Shown here: piece after piece, positions 46,205 through 53,048 of the stretch | How positions within the stretch are numbered: position 1 is the stretch's first letter | Layout of the letters: each line of letters starts with the position of its first letter | DNA from: a virus | Reading direction: 5' to 3' (one strand) | DNA length: 53,048 nt | Virus record (IMG/VR): IMGVR_UViG_3300042525_000250 | Location: 1 to 53,048 of that record | Notes under the pieces: model-generated | What the model was told of the DNA's origin: nothing | What the model saw: the letters and a program-made list of their open reading frames with translations, nothing else | Database searches by the model: none | Translations under genes and position numbers: made by a program

Positions 46205-46393
46205 TTATTTACCTTCTGAAACAAACAACCCAATCATACCAAAAACAACACCTGCCGCAGTTAACCCGTCATGGATAGGACCAGCTTCAATATTCATACC
46301 CGCCATAGTTGCTAATGCCGCCACACTCGCGTGAGTTGAAGGTTCTTTTAATCTTGCCTGTAAATAGTTCCACGCTTTAAGTATTTTATTCAT
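46205..46393 (-). CDS. Holin
   Basis: 62 residues. A short basic start MNKILKAWNYLQARLKEP, then two hydrophobic stretches HASVAALATMAGMNI and GLTAAGVVFGMIGLFV. LKEPSTHASVAAL is like the LKEPST opening seen in small phage holins. Position directly before the M15 endolysin gives the classical holin-lysin pair. AGGA lies about 9 nt upstream of the ATG. Confidence 0.85.
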   Translation of the reverse strand: MNKILKAWNYLQARLKEPSTHASVAALATMAGMNIEAGPIHDGLTAAGVVFGMIGLFVSEGK

Positions 46394-46440
46394 TTATCTA
46401 TCCTATTAAGTCGAAGTTGCATAAATTGGGTAAGTACTAT

Positions 46441-47082
46441 CTATACAGGTACTCTTCTAACAGCTCTGGCATAGGTAGTATTGGCTTTAACGATGTTGGT
46501 CTGAAGCCCATCGGTGAAGTACTGAACCGATACGCTGTTAGCAGCGGTCTCAGTAGAAGACCAATATGGGCCATAGACAAACGCATTCGTTTCACCAGCT
46601 CTAAAACCAATACCGGCGACTGTTTGCGCAGGAGAACCATTAGTATAATTTGTACTTACAGGCTCTGGAGATACCGCATTCGCGTTTGAACCCGATGAAG
46701 TATTGTTAGCGTCGGTAGTCGGTTTTAAGAAATAATACAGCACTTCTAGCTCGTTTTTAGCAGGTAGATACCAATCACTATATCCGCCAATGGTTAACCC
46801 TTCACAAAACACCGCTGCTTGATATGACGAGCCTAATGCTGCTAATGACGCAGAGTTTGTTGGTCCATTGATAACGGATGTTATTCCTGTTGTTACGCCA
46901 TCTATCCCCCATGATACGCTTGAGTTTTCACCAGATGCTTTAGGGGCAACAATTAGATAATATTGCGTACCAGAAACGTTAATCTTACCAGCGTAAAATC
47001 CACCACCGTAGGCTTGACCTATAGTTGTCGGGCCTGCGGGCCCATAAGTTCCGCCAAGTACTGCTTGCATAATACCCGTCAT
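46441..47082 (-). CDS. DUF1566 (Lcl) C-type-lectin-like protein
   Basis: 213 residues. GYSDWYLPAKNELEVLY and YWSSTETAANSVSVQYF, then YARAVRRV at the end, are diagnostic of DUF1566, a C-type-lectin-like domain used in phage tips and in the variable proteins of some diversity-generating retroelements. Here it is likely a host-recognition protein at the tail fibre end. The C-terminal 40 residues would be the variable part of such a domain; no reverse transcriptase is visible in the window. ATGA overlap with the fibre gene upstream. Confidence 0.85.
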   Translation of the reverse strand: MTGIMQAVLGGTYGPAGPTTIGQAYGGGFYAGKINVSGTQYYLIVAPKASGENSSVSWGIDGVTTGITSVINGPTNSASLAALGSSYQAAVFCEGLTIGGYSDWYLPAKNELEVLYYFLKPTTDANNTSSGSNANAVSPEPVSTNYTNGSPAQTVAGIGFRAGETNAFVYGPYWSSTETAANSVSVQYFTDGLQTNIVKANTTYARAVRRVPV

Positions 47083-48497
47083 GACACATTACCCGACACA
47101 ACGCAAACTGTTGCACTAACAAATAGAATCGTAGCAATACCACGAGTAGCTAATGTGATAGACGTTTTAACTGTGTTTGCCCCCGCAATATAGGCTGTAG
47201 GTGCGCTAGTCGTAATAGTAATATTACCTGTTGTGTTGTTATAGACAGAGATGGCATCACCATTTGCAAACGTAGAAGTTGGCACGACAATAGAGCCGCT
47301 TGTTCCAACACCCACATATTTACCCACATCTCCAGTAACTAAAGTATATGCAGTTGTTTTATCTGAGCCTGTTTGAGGGATATTTTTATACCCAACACCA
47401 TTTGTTCCATCAACCGTACAAGATGACAGCGTACCGCTAGAAGGTGTTCCAAGCGCACCGCCTGTTGAGTATTTACCGTTAAACGTAGACCAATCACTAG
47501 AAGATAATGCACCTCTAGTTGATGCGCTTGCTGTTGGAATATTTAACGTAATGACAGGGGTTGTTGTACTATTTGCAACTGATGATGAAACGTCTGTACC
47601 CGTAGTACCTAATGTTAAAGCCGCAACTGAAGTGACTGTACCGCCAGAAGTGGATGGTGGCTGCCAACTAGGTGCTGAAGTACCGTTAGATGTTAACACG
47701 TAAGTAGCTGTACCAGCAGCAAGCATTGCTGTTGTACCTGAAGCTGTTTGATAGGGTAGTTGCCCTGCTCCGCCCCCTGCTAAGTTGGTAGCTGTTGTCG
47801 CTGTTAACGCATTACCTGTCGTACTTTGATTAAGTGTTGGAAAGTCACCAGCTACTGCAATAGTCAACGCGCCTGTTGATGTTGTGCTTTTTAAAATACC
47901 CGTAGCTAACGCAGAAGTCCCTGCGCTGTAATCTGTACCAGAAGTCGCCGCTGAAATAGCCGTTCCATTCCCTTTAAGAACACCAGAAATACTAGTTGTC
48001 AGCGTTATAGCAGGTGTTGATGTGGGGTTTGATACTGAGCCTGTAAATCCGTTAGCACTAGCAACTGATACTGTCGTTACTGTCCCGTTAGAGGATGGAG
48101 ATACAGCCGTTACGAAGTCAGAACCGTTCCAAACAACCAATGCACTTTTATTAGTAGGAACACTAATACCCGTAGTAGACGCACCTTTAAGCACTACCGC
48201 TGCATCAGATTGGTTAACAACAAAATAGCCTTTACTTCTAGCTGGAGCGATAATATTACGTGATACGCCCGGTGTTCCTGTAGCAATGAGAATTGCACAG
48301 CGAGCCTGATTAGGTACGCCAGAACCCGTATCTGTTAAAGTCCAATCACCTGAAGTAACACTAGCTGTTGCCGTCCCTGCAATCGCATCGTCAAGAAGCT
48401 GTGTAATACTATTATTTACTTCAGTACCCCAAGTACCAGTAAGCTCACCTTGAACTGGAAGGGCTAAACCTAAAAGCGTGGTATAAGCTGTTGTCAT
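47079..48497 (-). CDS. Tail fibre protein
   Basis: 472 residues. Opening MTTAYTTLLGLALPVQGELT, GTWGTEVNNSITQLLDDAI is a frequent start for phage fibres with a shared N-terminal attachment domain. The middle is Thr/Ser/Gly-rich (VTTVSVASANGFTGSVSNPT), repetitive, and ends in a strand-rich tip (SIVVPTSTFANGDAISVYN). It is coupled to the lectin-like gene, so both may form one fibre. Confidence 0.82.
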   Translation of the reverse strand: MTTAYTTLLGLALPVQGELTGTWGTEVNNSITQLLDDAIAGTATASVTSGDWTLTDTGSGVPNQARCAILIATGTPGVSRNIIAPARSKGYFVVNQSDAAVVLKGASTTGISVPTNKSALVVWNGSDFVTAVSPSSNGTVTTVSVASANGFTGSVSNPTSTPAITLTTSISGVLKGNGTAISAATSGTDYSAGTSALATGILKSTTSTGALTIAVAGDFPTLNQSTTGNALTATTATNLAGGGAGQLPYQTASGTTAMLAAGTATYVLTSNGTSAPSWQPPSTSGGTVTSVAALTLGTTGTDVSSSVANSTTTPVITLNIPTASASTRGALSSSDWSTFNGKYSTGGALGTPSSGTLSSCTVDGTNGVGYKNIPQTGSDKTTAYTLVTGDVGKYVGVGTSGSIVVPTSTFANGDAISVYNNTTGNITITTSAPTAYIAGANTVKTSITLATRGIATILFVSATVCVVSGNVS

Positions 48498-48501
48498 GTT
48501 T

Positions 48502-49593
48502 TTAACCTGTTGTGTTAATTGAACCCCAGTTAGGGGTTTGGGCTGTATCTATGGTGCCCCAGTTAGCAGTTTGTATGGTGGATATATTACCCCAATTTGC
48601 AGTCTGTGTATCATCAATTTGTTCCCATAAATTACGCCATGTAACAACATCAACCGCATAAACTACTTCGTTTATAACAACTGAGAATTGACCTCCGCCA
48701 ACCGCAAAAGATACTGCATTACCTGCTTCTACTAATGAGCATATAAGCGTTGCAATGTTTGACTGTTCTGCTAAAGCAGATAAGCTTTCTGACACATCCC
48801 CAACCAACGTATAAATAGCTAATTGAGCATCAGAGCTTGATACAGACTCAGTTAAGTCTGTAGGTATAGACAGCGATAAAGTTTGCGCGTCTGAAGTGGA
48901 TACGCTTTCTGTTAAATCCGCTAACCAAGGAATAGACGCTGTTTGTTCATCAGTTGCTACAGCTAACTCAGATAAAGAGACTAGTAAAGATGCGGTATTA
49001 CTTATAGTGTCTAGAGCCGTAGCTGTTTCAGATACAGCACATAAGCCCGTTAATACTGATAATTGAGAATCCGTTGACGTTAAGGTTTCAGTTAAAGACG
49101 CGGCTAGGGATATTAAATACGCTTGTGTGTCAGTAGCGGTTACTGGTTCAGTTAAATCTGTTGATACTTCTAAGCTATTTACAACTACATCACTTGCGGC
49201 ACCTGATTCTGTTATCTCTAAACTATAACCTAGTGTGTAGGTCTGTGCATCTAATGCAGTAAGTGTTTCAAATAAATCAGCAGTAATATCACTACCATAA
49301 ACTTGCTCATCTACTGCAGTTAGCGTTTCGAGTACAGCTACAATTAGTGATGCTGTAGCTGTTTGTGTGTCAGTAGCGGTAAGTGTTTCAGAAACATCTA
49401 CATTTGAGGTTATCCCTACTAGCTGTATATCTGTTGCACTTACTGATTCTGTAAGCAATGCTGACGCATCTAGAGATACAGTCTGACCATCACTTGCTGT
49501 TAGCGTTTCTGTTAAGTCAACAGAAATACTCCCACTACTTACAATAGGTAGCGAAGCAAACGGAGTATCAGCAAATGCAGAGAAGCCAAACAT
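48502..49593 (-). CDS. Fibrous protein of thirteen exact 20-residue repeats
   Basis: 363 residues. From about residue 27 there are 13 consecutive units of exactly 20 residues, no insertions, of the form xEtltatDxQxxxxsxxxxl (for example TETLTASDGQTVSLDASALL). The Glu, Asp and Gln positions repeat most strictly. The C-terminal part before the end has three 11-residue units of QTANWGxIxTx. A regular 20-residue period fits a beta-solenoid or stacked-strand fibre. Location among fibre genes supports a tail-fibre role. Starts ATG 49593. Confidence 0.8.
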   Translation of the reverse strand: MFGFSAFADTPFASLPIVSSGSISVDLTETLTASDGQTVSLDASALLTESVSATDIQLVGITSNVDVSETLTATDTQTATASLIVAVLETLTAVDEQVYGSDITADLFETLTALDAQTYTLGYSLEITESGAASDVVVNSLEVSTDLTEPVTATDTQAYLISLAASLTETLTSTDSQLSVLTGLCAVSETATALDTISNTASLLVSLSELAVATDEQTASIPWLADLTESVSTSDAQTLSLSIPTDLTESVSSSDAQLAIYTLVGDVSESLSALAEQSNIATLICSLVEAGNAVSFAVGGGQFSVVINEVVYAVDVVTWRNLWEQIDDTQTANWGNISTIQTANWGTIDTAQTPNWGSINTTG

Positions 49594-49601
49594 AGTTTAT
49601 T

Positions 49602-49994
49602 TTATGCAGCAGATTGAGCATTAACAATCACTAAAGCCTCAGCAACTAAAGCATCTAGTTGGTCAGCAGGGATTTGAGCTTTTAGCGCGTTAAGCACTTG
49701 TTTAGCTTTATTTTGTTCAATAGCTTCTGTGCGAATTAAATATCTAATACGGTCACGATATTGATAATCAGCCACTACTTGTACAGTTTCCAAAGGCACA
49801 TCAAAAGGTAATTCCTCTGTTTTTGTACTCATGTATTGCAAGATTTCAGCAGGAGCATCACCTTGTGGCATAGCTGCAAGCATAGCTGTGTAGTTATCAA
49901 TGTTGATTTGGTATTGATGAACTTCTCTTTCTCTATGTATTACGTTAAGAGCTAGAGTGTTGATTGTGTCTTGTGGGTTGATTGTCATGTACAT
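49602..49994 (-). CDS. Helical hypothetical protein (late)
   Basis: 130 residues from ATG 49994, 9 nt after AGG; an upstream start at 50030 overlaps the propeller gene and lacks a site. Helical with IHREREVHQYQINIDNYTAMLAAM, YRDRIRYLIRTEAIEQNKAKQVLNALKAQIP, Ala-rich end. Looks like a tail-fibre chaperone or scaffold. Unrecognised. Confidence 0.72.
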   Translation of the reverse strand: MYMTINPQDTINTLALNVIHREREVHQYQINIDNYTAMLAAMPQGDAPAEILQYMSTKTEELPFDVPLETVQVVADYQYRDRIRYLIRTEAIEQNKAKQVLNALKAQIPADQLDALVAEALVIVNAQSAA

Positions 49995-50007
49995 TTTTGT
50001 TTTCCTA

Positions 50008-51051
50008 TTAATTACTAAAGGTACTACCATTAGCTACGTTAGATGGTAAAGTTGACGGGTCAGCATATTTTGTACCAAAACCACTACTCCAAGGATATGC
50101 AGTTACATAAGGTGTTGTAGAATGCGCAACAATAATAGCATCACTAGCTGATGAAAATGAAACATCATTTCCAACACCGGCAGGTAGAGTTGACGGGTTA
50201 GCATATTTTGTACCAAAACCACTACTCCAAGGATATGCAGTTACATAAGGTGTTGTAAGCTGTGCAACAGCAAATAATGTTCCCGCGGCATTAAAATTTG
50301 TTTTTCTCCCATCACCAGTAGGTAAAGTTGACGGGTTAGCATATTTTGTACCAAAACCACTACTCCAAGGATATGCAGTTACATAAGGTGTTGTAGAATG
50401 ACTGATAACTATACTACCGTCTAAATTGTTAATAGTTACACCACGGCTATTACCAGTAGGTAGAGTTGACGGGTTAGCATATTTTGTACCAAAACCACTA
50501 CTCCAAGGATATGCAGTTACATAAGGTGTTGTAGAATGCGCATAGGCTATCACTGATGTAGAAGCATTAAAAGCGGTTGCATAAACAAGGCCTGTTGGTG
50601 CTGTTACTGGGGCAGTATATTTAGTTCCTTGCCCTGTACCAGCAACCCATGGAAATACTGCTACATAAGGTGATGTTGACCCACACAAACTTAATAAATT
50701 ACCGCCGTTTGAAAAAGCGCATCCCCCATTCCCACTCCCACCTATACTGGGGGATGTGTATTTAGTACCATACCCACTGGATGACCACGGGTAGATTGCA
50801 ACCCATGTACTATTACCGTCACTAATAGCTAGTGTATTATTTGATTTGGTAAAAGATAGACCAAATCCAGATGTACTTGGCAGTAATGCTGGACCAGCAA
50901 ATGCGCTGTTAAATCCTTTGTTCCAGTTATACGTTGTTACAAAGGGTGTTACCGACCTAGCGACTGCTACATATGATTTTTGTAAGTATTGGTTAGATGA
51001 TAAACCCATACCTAATGCGTTTAATGTACCAAATGTTGATATTAACGGCAT
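50008..51051 (-). CDS. Seven-bladed beta-propeller, probable receptor-binding protein
   Basis: 347 residues. Seven repeats of the strand phrase (T)PYVTAYPW, from VTPFVTTYNW to the last HSTTPYVTAYPW, count seven blades. The last four blades are 46 residues each and half of each (HSTTPYVTAYPWSSGFGTKY) is identical or nearly so. The other half (for example TGNSRGVTINNLDGSIVIS) differs freely. Propellers of this kind bind surface sugars or proteins. Position among fibre genes and contrast of fixed core with variable edges point to host recognition. Confidence 0.82.
   Translation of the reverse strand: MPLISTFGTLNALGMGLSSNQYLQKSYVAVARSVTPFVTTYNWNKGFNSAFAGPALLPSTSGFGLSFTKSNNTLAISDGNSTWVAIYPWSSSGYGTKYTSPSIGGSGNGGCAFSNGGNLLSLCGSTSPYVAVFPWVAGTGQGTKYTAPVTAPTGLVYATAFNASTSVIAYAHSTTPYVTAYPWSSGFGTKYANPSTLPTGNSRGVTINNLDGSIVISHSTTPYVTAYPWSSGFGTKYANPSTLPTGDGRKTNFNAAGTLFAVAQLTTPYVTAYPWSSGFGTKYANPSTLPAGVGNDVSFSSASDAIIVAHSTTPYVTAYPWSSGFGTKYADPSTLPSNVANGSTFSN
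50051..50533. repeat. 69-bp near-identical segments at exact 138-bp period, four copies
   Basis: Copies begin at 50051, 50189, 50327 and 50465, each opening GTTGACGGGTTAGCATATTT (the first has C for T at base 11) and ending GGTGTTGTA. The intervening 69 bp of each period differ. They encode four blades of the propeller. Confidence 0.95.
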
Positions 51052-51060
51052 AAATAAACC

Positions 51061-51999
51061 TTAAACAAACTTACTAACAGCAGCTAAAACTGTAAACGTA
51101 GCCGCGCCTGTTTTTATGACCGCGTAAGTATAAACATCAACTGCACTAACATCCCCTGTTGTTGGTGCACCCCCTTGCCATTTAGTTGTTACGCCGGTCA
51201 CTGTGCCATCTACTTGTACTACGCTATTATAAAATGCAGTAGTTCCATTAGTTACCATATGAGTCACTGTAATTGTTTGTCCTACAGCCATTGCAGTATT
51301 TAGAGTAGTTCCTGCTGAATGCCTTATGTTTATAGTCCAGTTAGCTGACGCATTACTTGTGTAATATAAAACTGACTGCGAGCTTGTGTAATAAGCAATC
51401 GTTCCAGTAGCCGCAGTAGCAGACACCGTAGTGGTTTCAGCAGCATTAGTTAAGATAGCAGCTAATGTAGTCGATGTTCCACTAAAAGTCTGTGTGCCTG
51501 TAAAAGTATTAGCTACATCCCATACTGGGATTTTAGCACCAGCTAAAGTCGTTGCTCCAGTCCCTCCAGAACCAATTGCTAAAGTAGCAGACAGCCCCGC
51601 AGCCGTCCCCGTTGTGTTTTGGTTAAGCGTTGGGAACGTACAATTTGTTAAAGTACCACTAGAAGGTGTGCCTAAAGGACCACCAGTATATAAAGCTCTT
51701 TCAGCAGGGTAGGTAACAAACACATCCTTAGTACCCGCAGGGAACGTAACTAAACTACCAGCGTTACTGGAAGCTAACACCGTATCTCGACTTAAGGTAT
51801 TCCCAATAGTTGTATAAGTACCAATCCCTACTTCCCAATTAGCGCCAGTTTGGTCTGCTATGGTGTAATAAGTCGTGTTTGCATCACCTACTGCTGAGGA
51901 GAATGTCTGATACCCTGTAGCAGCACCAGCTAAAGTAATAGCGGTAGTGCCTGTAGACGTAGTCGTTTCCTTAACTCTATCCGCTAAAACTAAAGCCAT
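51061..51999 (-). CDS. Tail fibre/tip protein
   Basis: 312 residues. Opening MALVLADRVKETTTSTGTTA, then YQTFSSAVGDANTTYYTIAD and GTKDVFVTYPAERAL, is a common N-terminal part of phage fibres. A central GGTGATTLAGAKIP and strand-rich end (VTGVTTKWQGGAPTTGDVSA) suggest a C-terminal trimeric domain. It resembles the 472-residue fibre only in composition, plus the phrase ASLPTLNQNTTG-like TFPTLNQNTTGTAAGL. Start ATG at 51999. Confidence 0.8.
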   Translation of the reverse strand: MALVLADRVKETTTSTGTTAITLAGAATGYQTFSSAVGDANTTYYTIADQTGANWEVGIGTYTTIGNTLSRDTVLASSNAGSLVTFPAGTKDVFVTYPAERALYTGGPLGTPSSGTLTNCTFPTLNQNTTGTAAGLSATLAIGSGGTGATTLAGAKIPVWDVANTFTGTQTFSGTSTTLAAILTNAAETTTVSATAATGTIAYYTSSQSVLYYTSNASANWTINIRHSAGTTLNTAMAVGQTITVTHMVTNGTTAFYNSVVQVDGTVTGVTTKWQGGAPTTGDVSAVDVYTYAVIKTGAATFTVLAAVSKFV

Positions 52000-52008
52000 A
52001 CATCACCC

Positions 52009-52590
52009 CTAAACTGACGCTGTATAAGTAACCAATAATGTGTCGCCCGCTGTAACAGCACGGCTACCGCCAGTAAAGCTACCAGCTGAATAGAGAATAC
52101 CTGCACCGCCATTAGATGATGTATTTCTTGCTTGAGTTGTACACATAAGGGCGCCAAGTACCGTACCGCCAGCACCGCTAATGGTAAACGTAGTTGCTGT
52201 TGATGCTTTAGAACCTGCTGAGGCTGCGTTCCAAGCTGCTGTTGCTCTATTGGTAGAACTGCCTGAAATAGTGTAGTTTAAATACTCAAGCCAACCCGCG
52301 TGTGAAGCAAGCGTATCGCCAGCCGCGTAAGCACTAAATGACGCATTATCGACAAGACCCATATACCAAGCCGCTGTATAGGCAGATCCTGCAAAATATT
52401 TATCAAGTAAATCGTTTTTACCAACAGTTACGACAAGGTTTTTAATCTCGTCTTCCCATTTCAAGTTACCTTCTGCATCTAAGCATTTAACTTCGTATGA
52501 GCCTGTGATGTTTACTTGTTCATCAGCACTGCCACCACGGATAAGAGTTACGCCTGCTGAGTCTTGTGCATCTACTTTTTCTGAGTGCAT
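52009..52590 (-). CDS. Structural protein, tail-associated
   Basis: 193 residues. GSYEVKCLDAEGNLKWEDEI, KNLVVTVGKNDLLDKYFAGS, then AAWYMGLVDNASFSAYAAGD. This order is familiar from phage tail-region proteins (neck or fibre-base type) in many podo- and siphophages, with no experimental role. C-terminal AGSFTGGSRAVTAGDTLLVT is strand-rich. Start ATG at 52590. Confidence 0.75.
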   Translation of the reverse strand: MHSEKVDAQDSAGVTLIRGGSADEQVNITGSYEVKCLDAEGNLKWEDEIKNLVVTVGKNDLLDKYFAGSAYTAAWYMGLVDNASFSAYAAGDTLASHAGWLEYLNYTISGSSTNRATAAWNAASAGSKASTATTFTISGAGGTVLGALMCTTQARNTSSNGGAGILYSAGSFTGGSRAVTAGDTLLVTYTASV

Positions 52591-52599
52591 ATTTATGTC

Positions 52600-53016
52600 C
52601 TAATTGGATGAGCGAATAATAGCTGAAGTTGCTGTATTCGCCGGAAAGGTTATTGTAAAAGTTGAAGTTGTTGTTTTATCGCTACCAAAATCCAGTACAG
52701 CCACAGACCTATCGTCTTTAGAGCTATTATATATTAATGCCCCGCGTGTCGTGAAACTTGATGATGCCCACGAGATATTATCAAAACTAATGTACGCAGT
52801 TCCATCAGAGGCGTTTACTGTTGGCGCTACTAAGGTTTTACCTGTCGCTGTATACCCAGTGCCAGTAATTTCGTCTACAGCTGTATACTCAGTGGTGTTT
52901 TGGTTAAGCGTAGCGTTAGCTGTGTACAAAGCAATTTTAAACGTATCCGTAGTGAAATTATGGATAGCCTCGTAAAGCTCTTCTTTAAAGCTAGTTGTTT
53001 GGCCTTGTACTATCAT
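52600..53016 (-). CDS. Structural protein, tail-associated
   Basis: 138 residues. SFKEELYEAIHNFTTDTFKI, ALYTANATLNQNTTEYT, then ISFDNISWASSSFTTRGALIYN and SVAVLDFGSDKTTTSTF. It is the usual partner of the 193-residue protein in other phages as I recall. Beta-rich. The start is ATGA-overlapped with the partial gene upstream. Confidence 0.75.
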   Translation of the reverse strand: MIVQGQTTSFKEELYEAIHNFTTDTFKIALYTANATLNQNTTEYTAVDEITGTGYTATGKTLVAPTVNASDGTAYISFDNISWASSSFTTRGALIYNSSKDDRSVAVLDFGSDKTTTSTFTITFPANTATSAIIRSSN

Positions 53017-53048
53017 CTAACAGGTATCCTTGCTTGACCGTTACGGTA
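53013..53048 (-). CDS. 3' end of an upstream late gene (partial)
   Basis: The minus-strand frame reads YRNGQARIPVR and a TGA at 53015-53013, overlapping the next ATG as ATGA. Only 11 codons are inside the window, but this overlap form is the rule in this block. Identity cannot be judged. Confidence 0.4.
   Translation of the reverse strand, partial: YRNGQARIPVR

Noticed and set aside
46441-47082. DUF1566 protein as target of a diversity-generating retroelement
   Set aside because: No reverse transcriptase and no template repeat are seen anywhere in the window. It remains possible outside.

Overview
This window is the greater part of a tailed-phage genome (Caudoviricetes), or a metagenome-assembled equivalent. 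It has podovirus-like virion genes and depends on host RNA polymerase: good sigma70-type promoters are present and no phage RNA polymerase, integrase or lysogeny repressor is visible. The host is probably an aquatic Gram-negative bacterium. That is inferred from promoter and Shine-Dalgarno style and from the general look of the structural proteins, and no host marker gene is present. Both window ends cut the late (minus-strand) gene block: the portal gene runs off the left edge and a gene tail enters at the right edge. Capsid and scaffold genes are not seen and would lie in the missing segment if the genome is circular or circularly permuted.

Layout. (1) 1-3812, minus strand: packaging genes, small-terminase-like, large terminase, portal (partial). 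(2) 3813-4288: strand-switch region with a G-rich, C-poor tract, a palindrome, a sigma70 promoter and a 5'-terminal hairpin. (3) 4289-9006, plus strand: early genes of mostly unknown function and a 0.65-kb gene-free, repeat-rich block (5258-5929) that resembles a replication origin or regulatory locus. This section carries seven copies of one 19-bp palindrome, AGGATATACNGTATATCCT. (4) 9026-14209: a module of a DUF3150-like protein, a MoxR-type AAA+ ATPase and a metallopeptidase/VWA protein, followed by six tandem small paralogues. Their Glu-rich C-termini are encoded by the Shine-Dalgarno sequence of the next gene. (5) 14338-25628: densely overlapping small genes around replication and nucleotide-metabolism genes: VRR-NUC nuclease, family A DNA polymerase, a stand-alone NrdJ C-terminal (TSCPD) protein, dUTPase, ThyX, DUF3310, a RecB/Cas4-like nuclease, an HNH-like protein and an SNF2-type helicase. 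(6) 25625-30026: a new promoter, a coiled-coil protein, an excisionase-like HTH protein, a putative zinc/ssDNA-binding protein, a strong terminator, and a primase-helicase fusion. (7) 30030-30048: a shared terminator between convergent transcripts. (8) 30054-53048, minus strand: late virion genes. Read in transcription order (right to left) these are tail-fibre and receptor-binding candidates, a 20-residue-repeat fibre, a beta-propeller, a C-type-lectin-like protein, holin, M15 endolysin, a stabilisation/nozzle protein, a cupin-like protein, Gly-rich proteins, and a five-gene internal-virion block ending in a 1789-residue ejection protein.

How it works together. The plus-strand genes would take over DNA synthesis: AEP primase-helicase, PolA, nucleases and thymidylate/dUTP metabolism. 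The minus-strand genes build, package and release virions. The most distinctive features are the seven-site palindrome family, the self-coupled paralogue array directly behind the MoxR/VWA genes, and the exact internal repeats of the fibre proteins.
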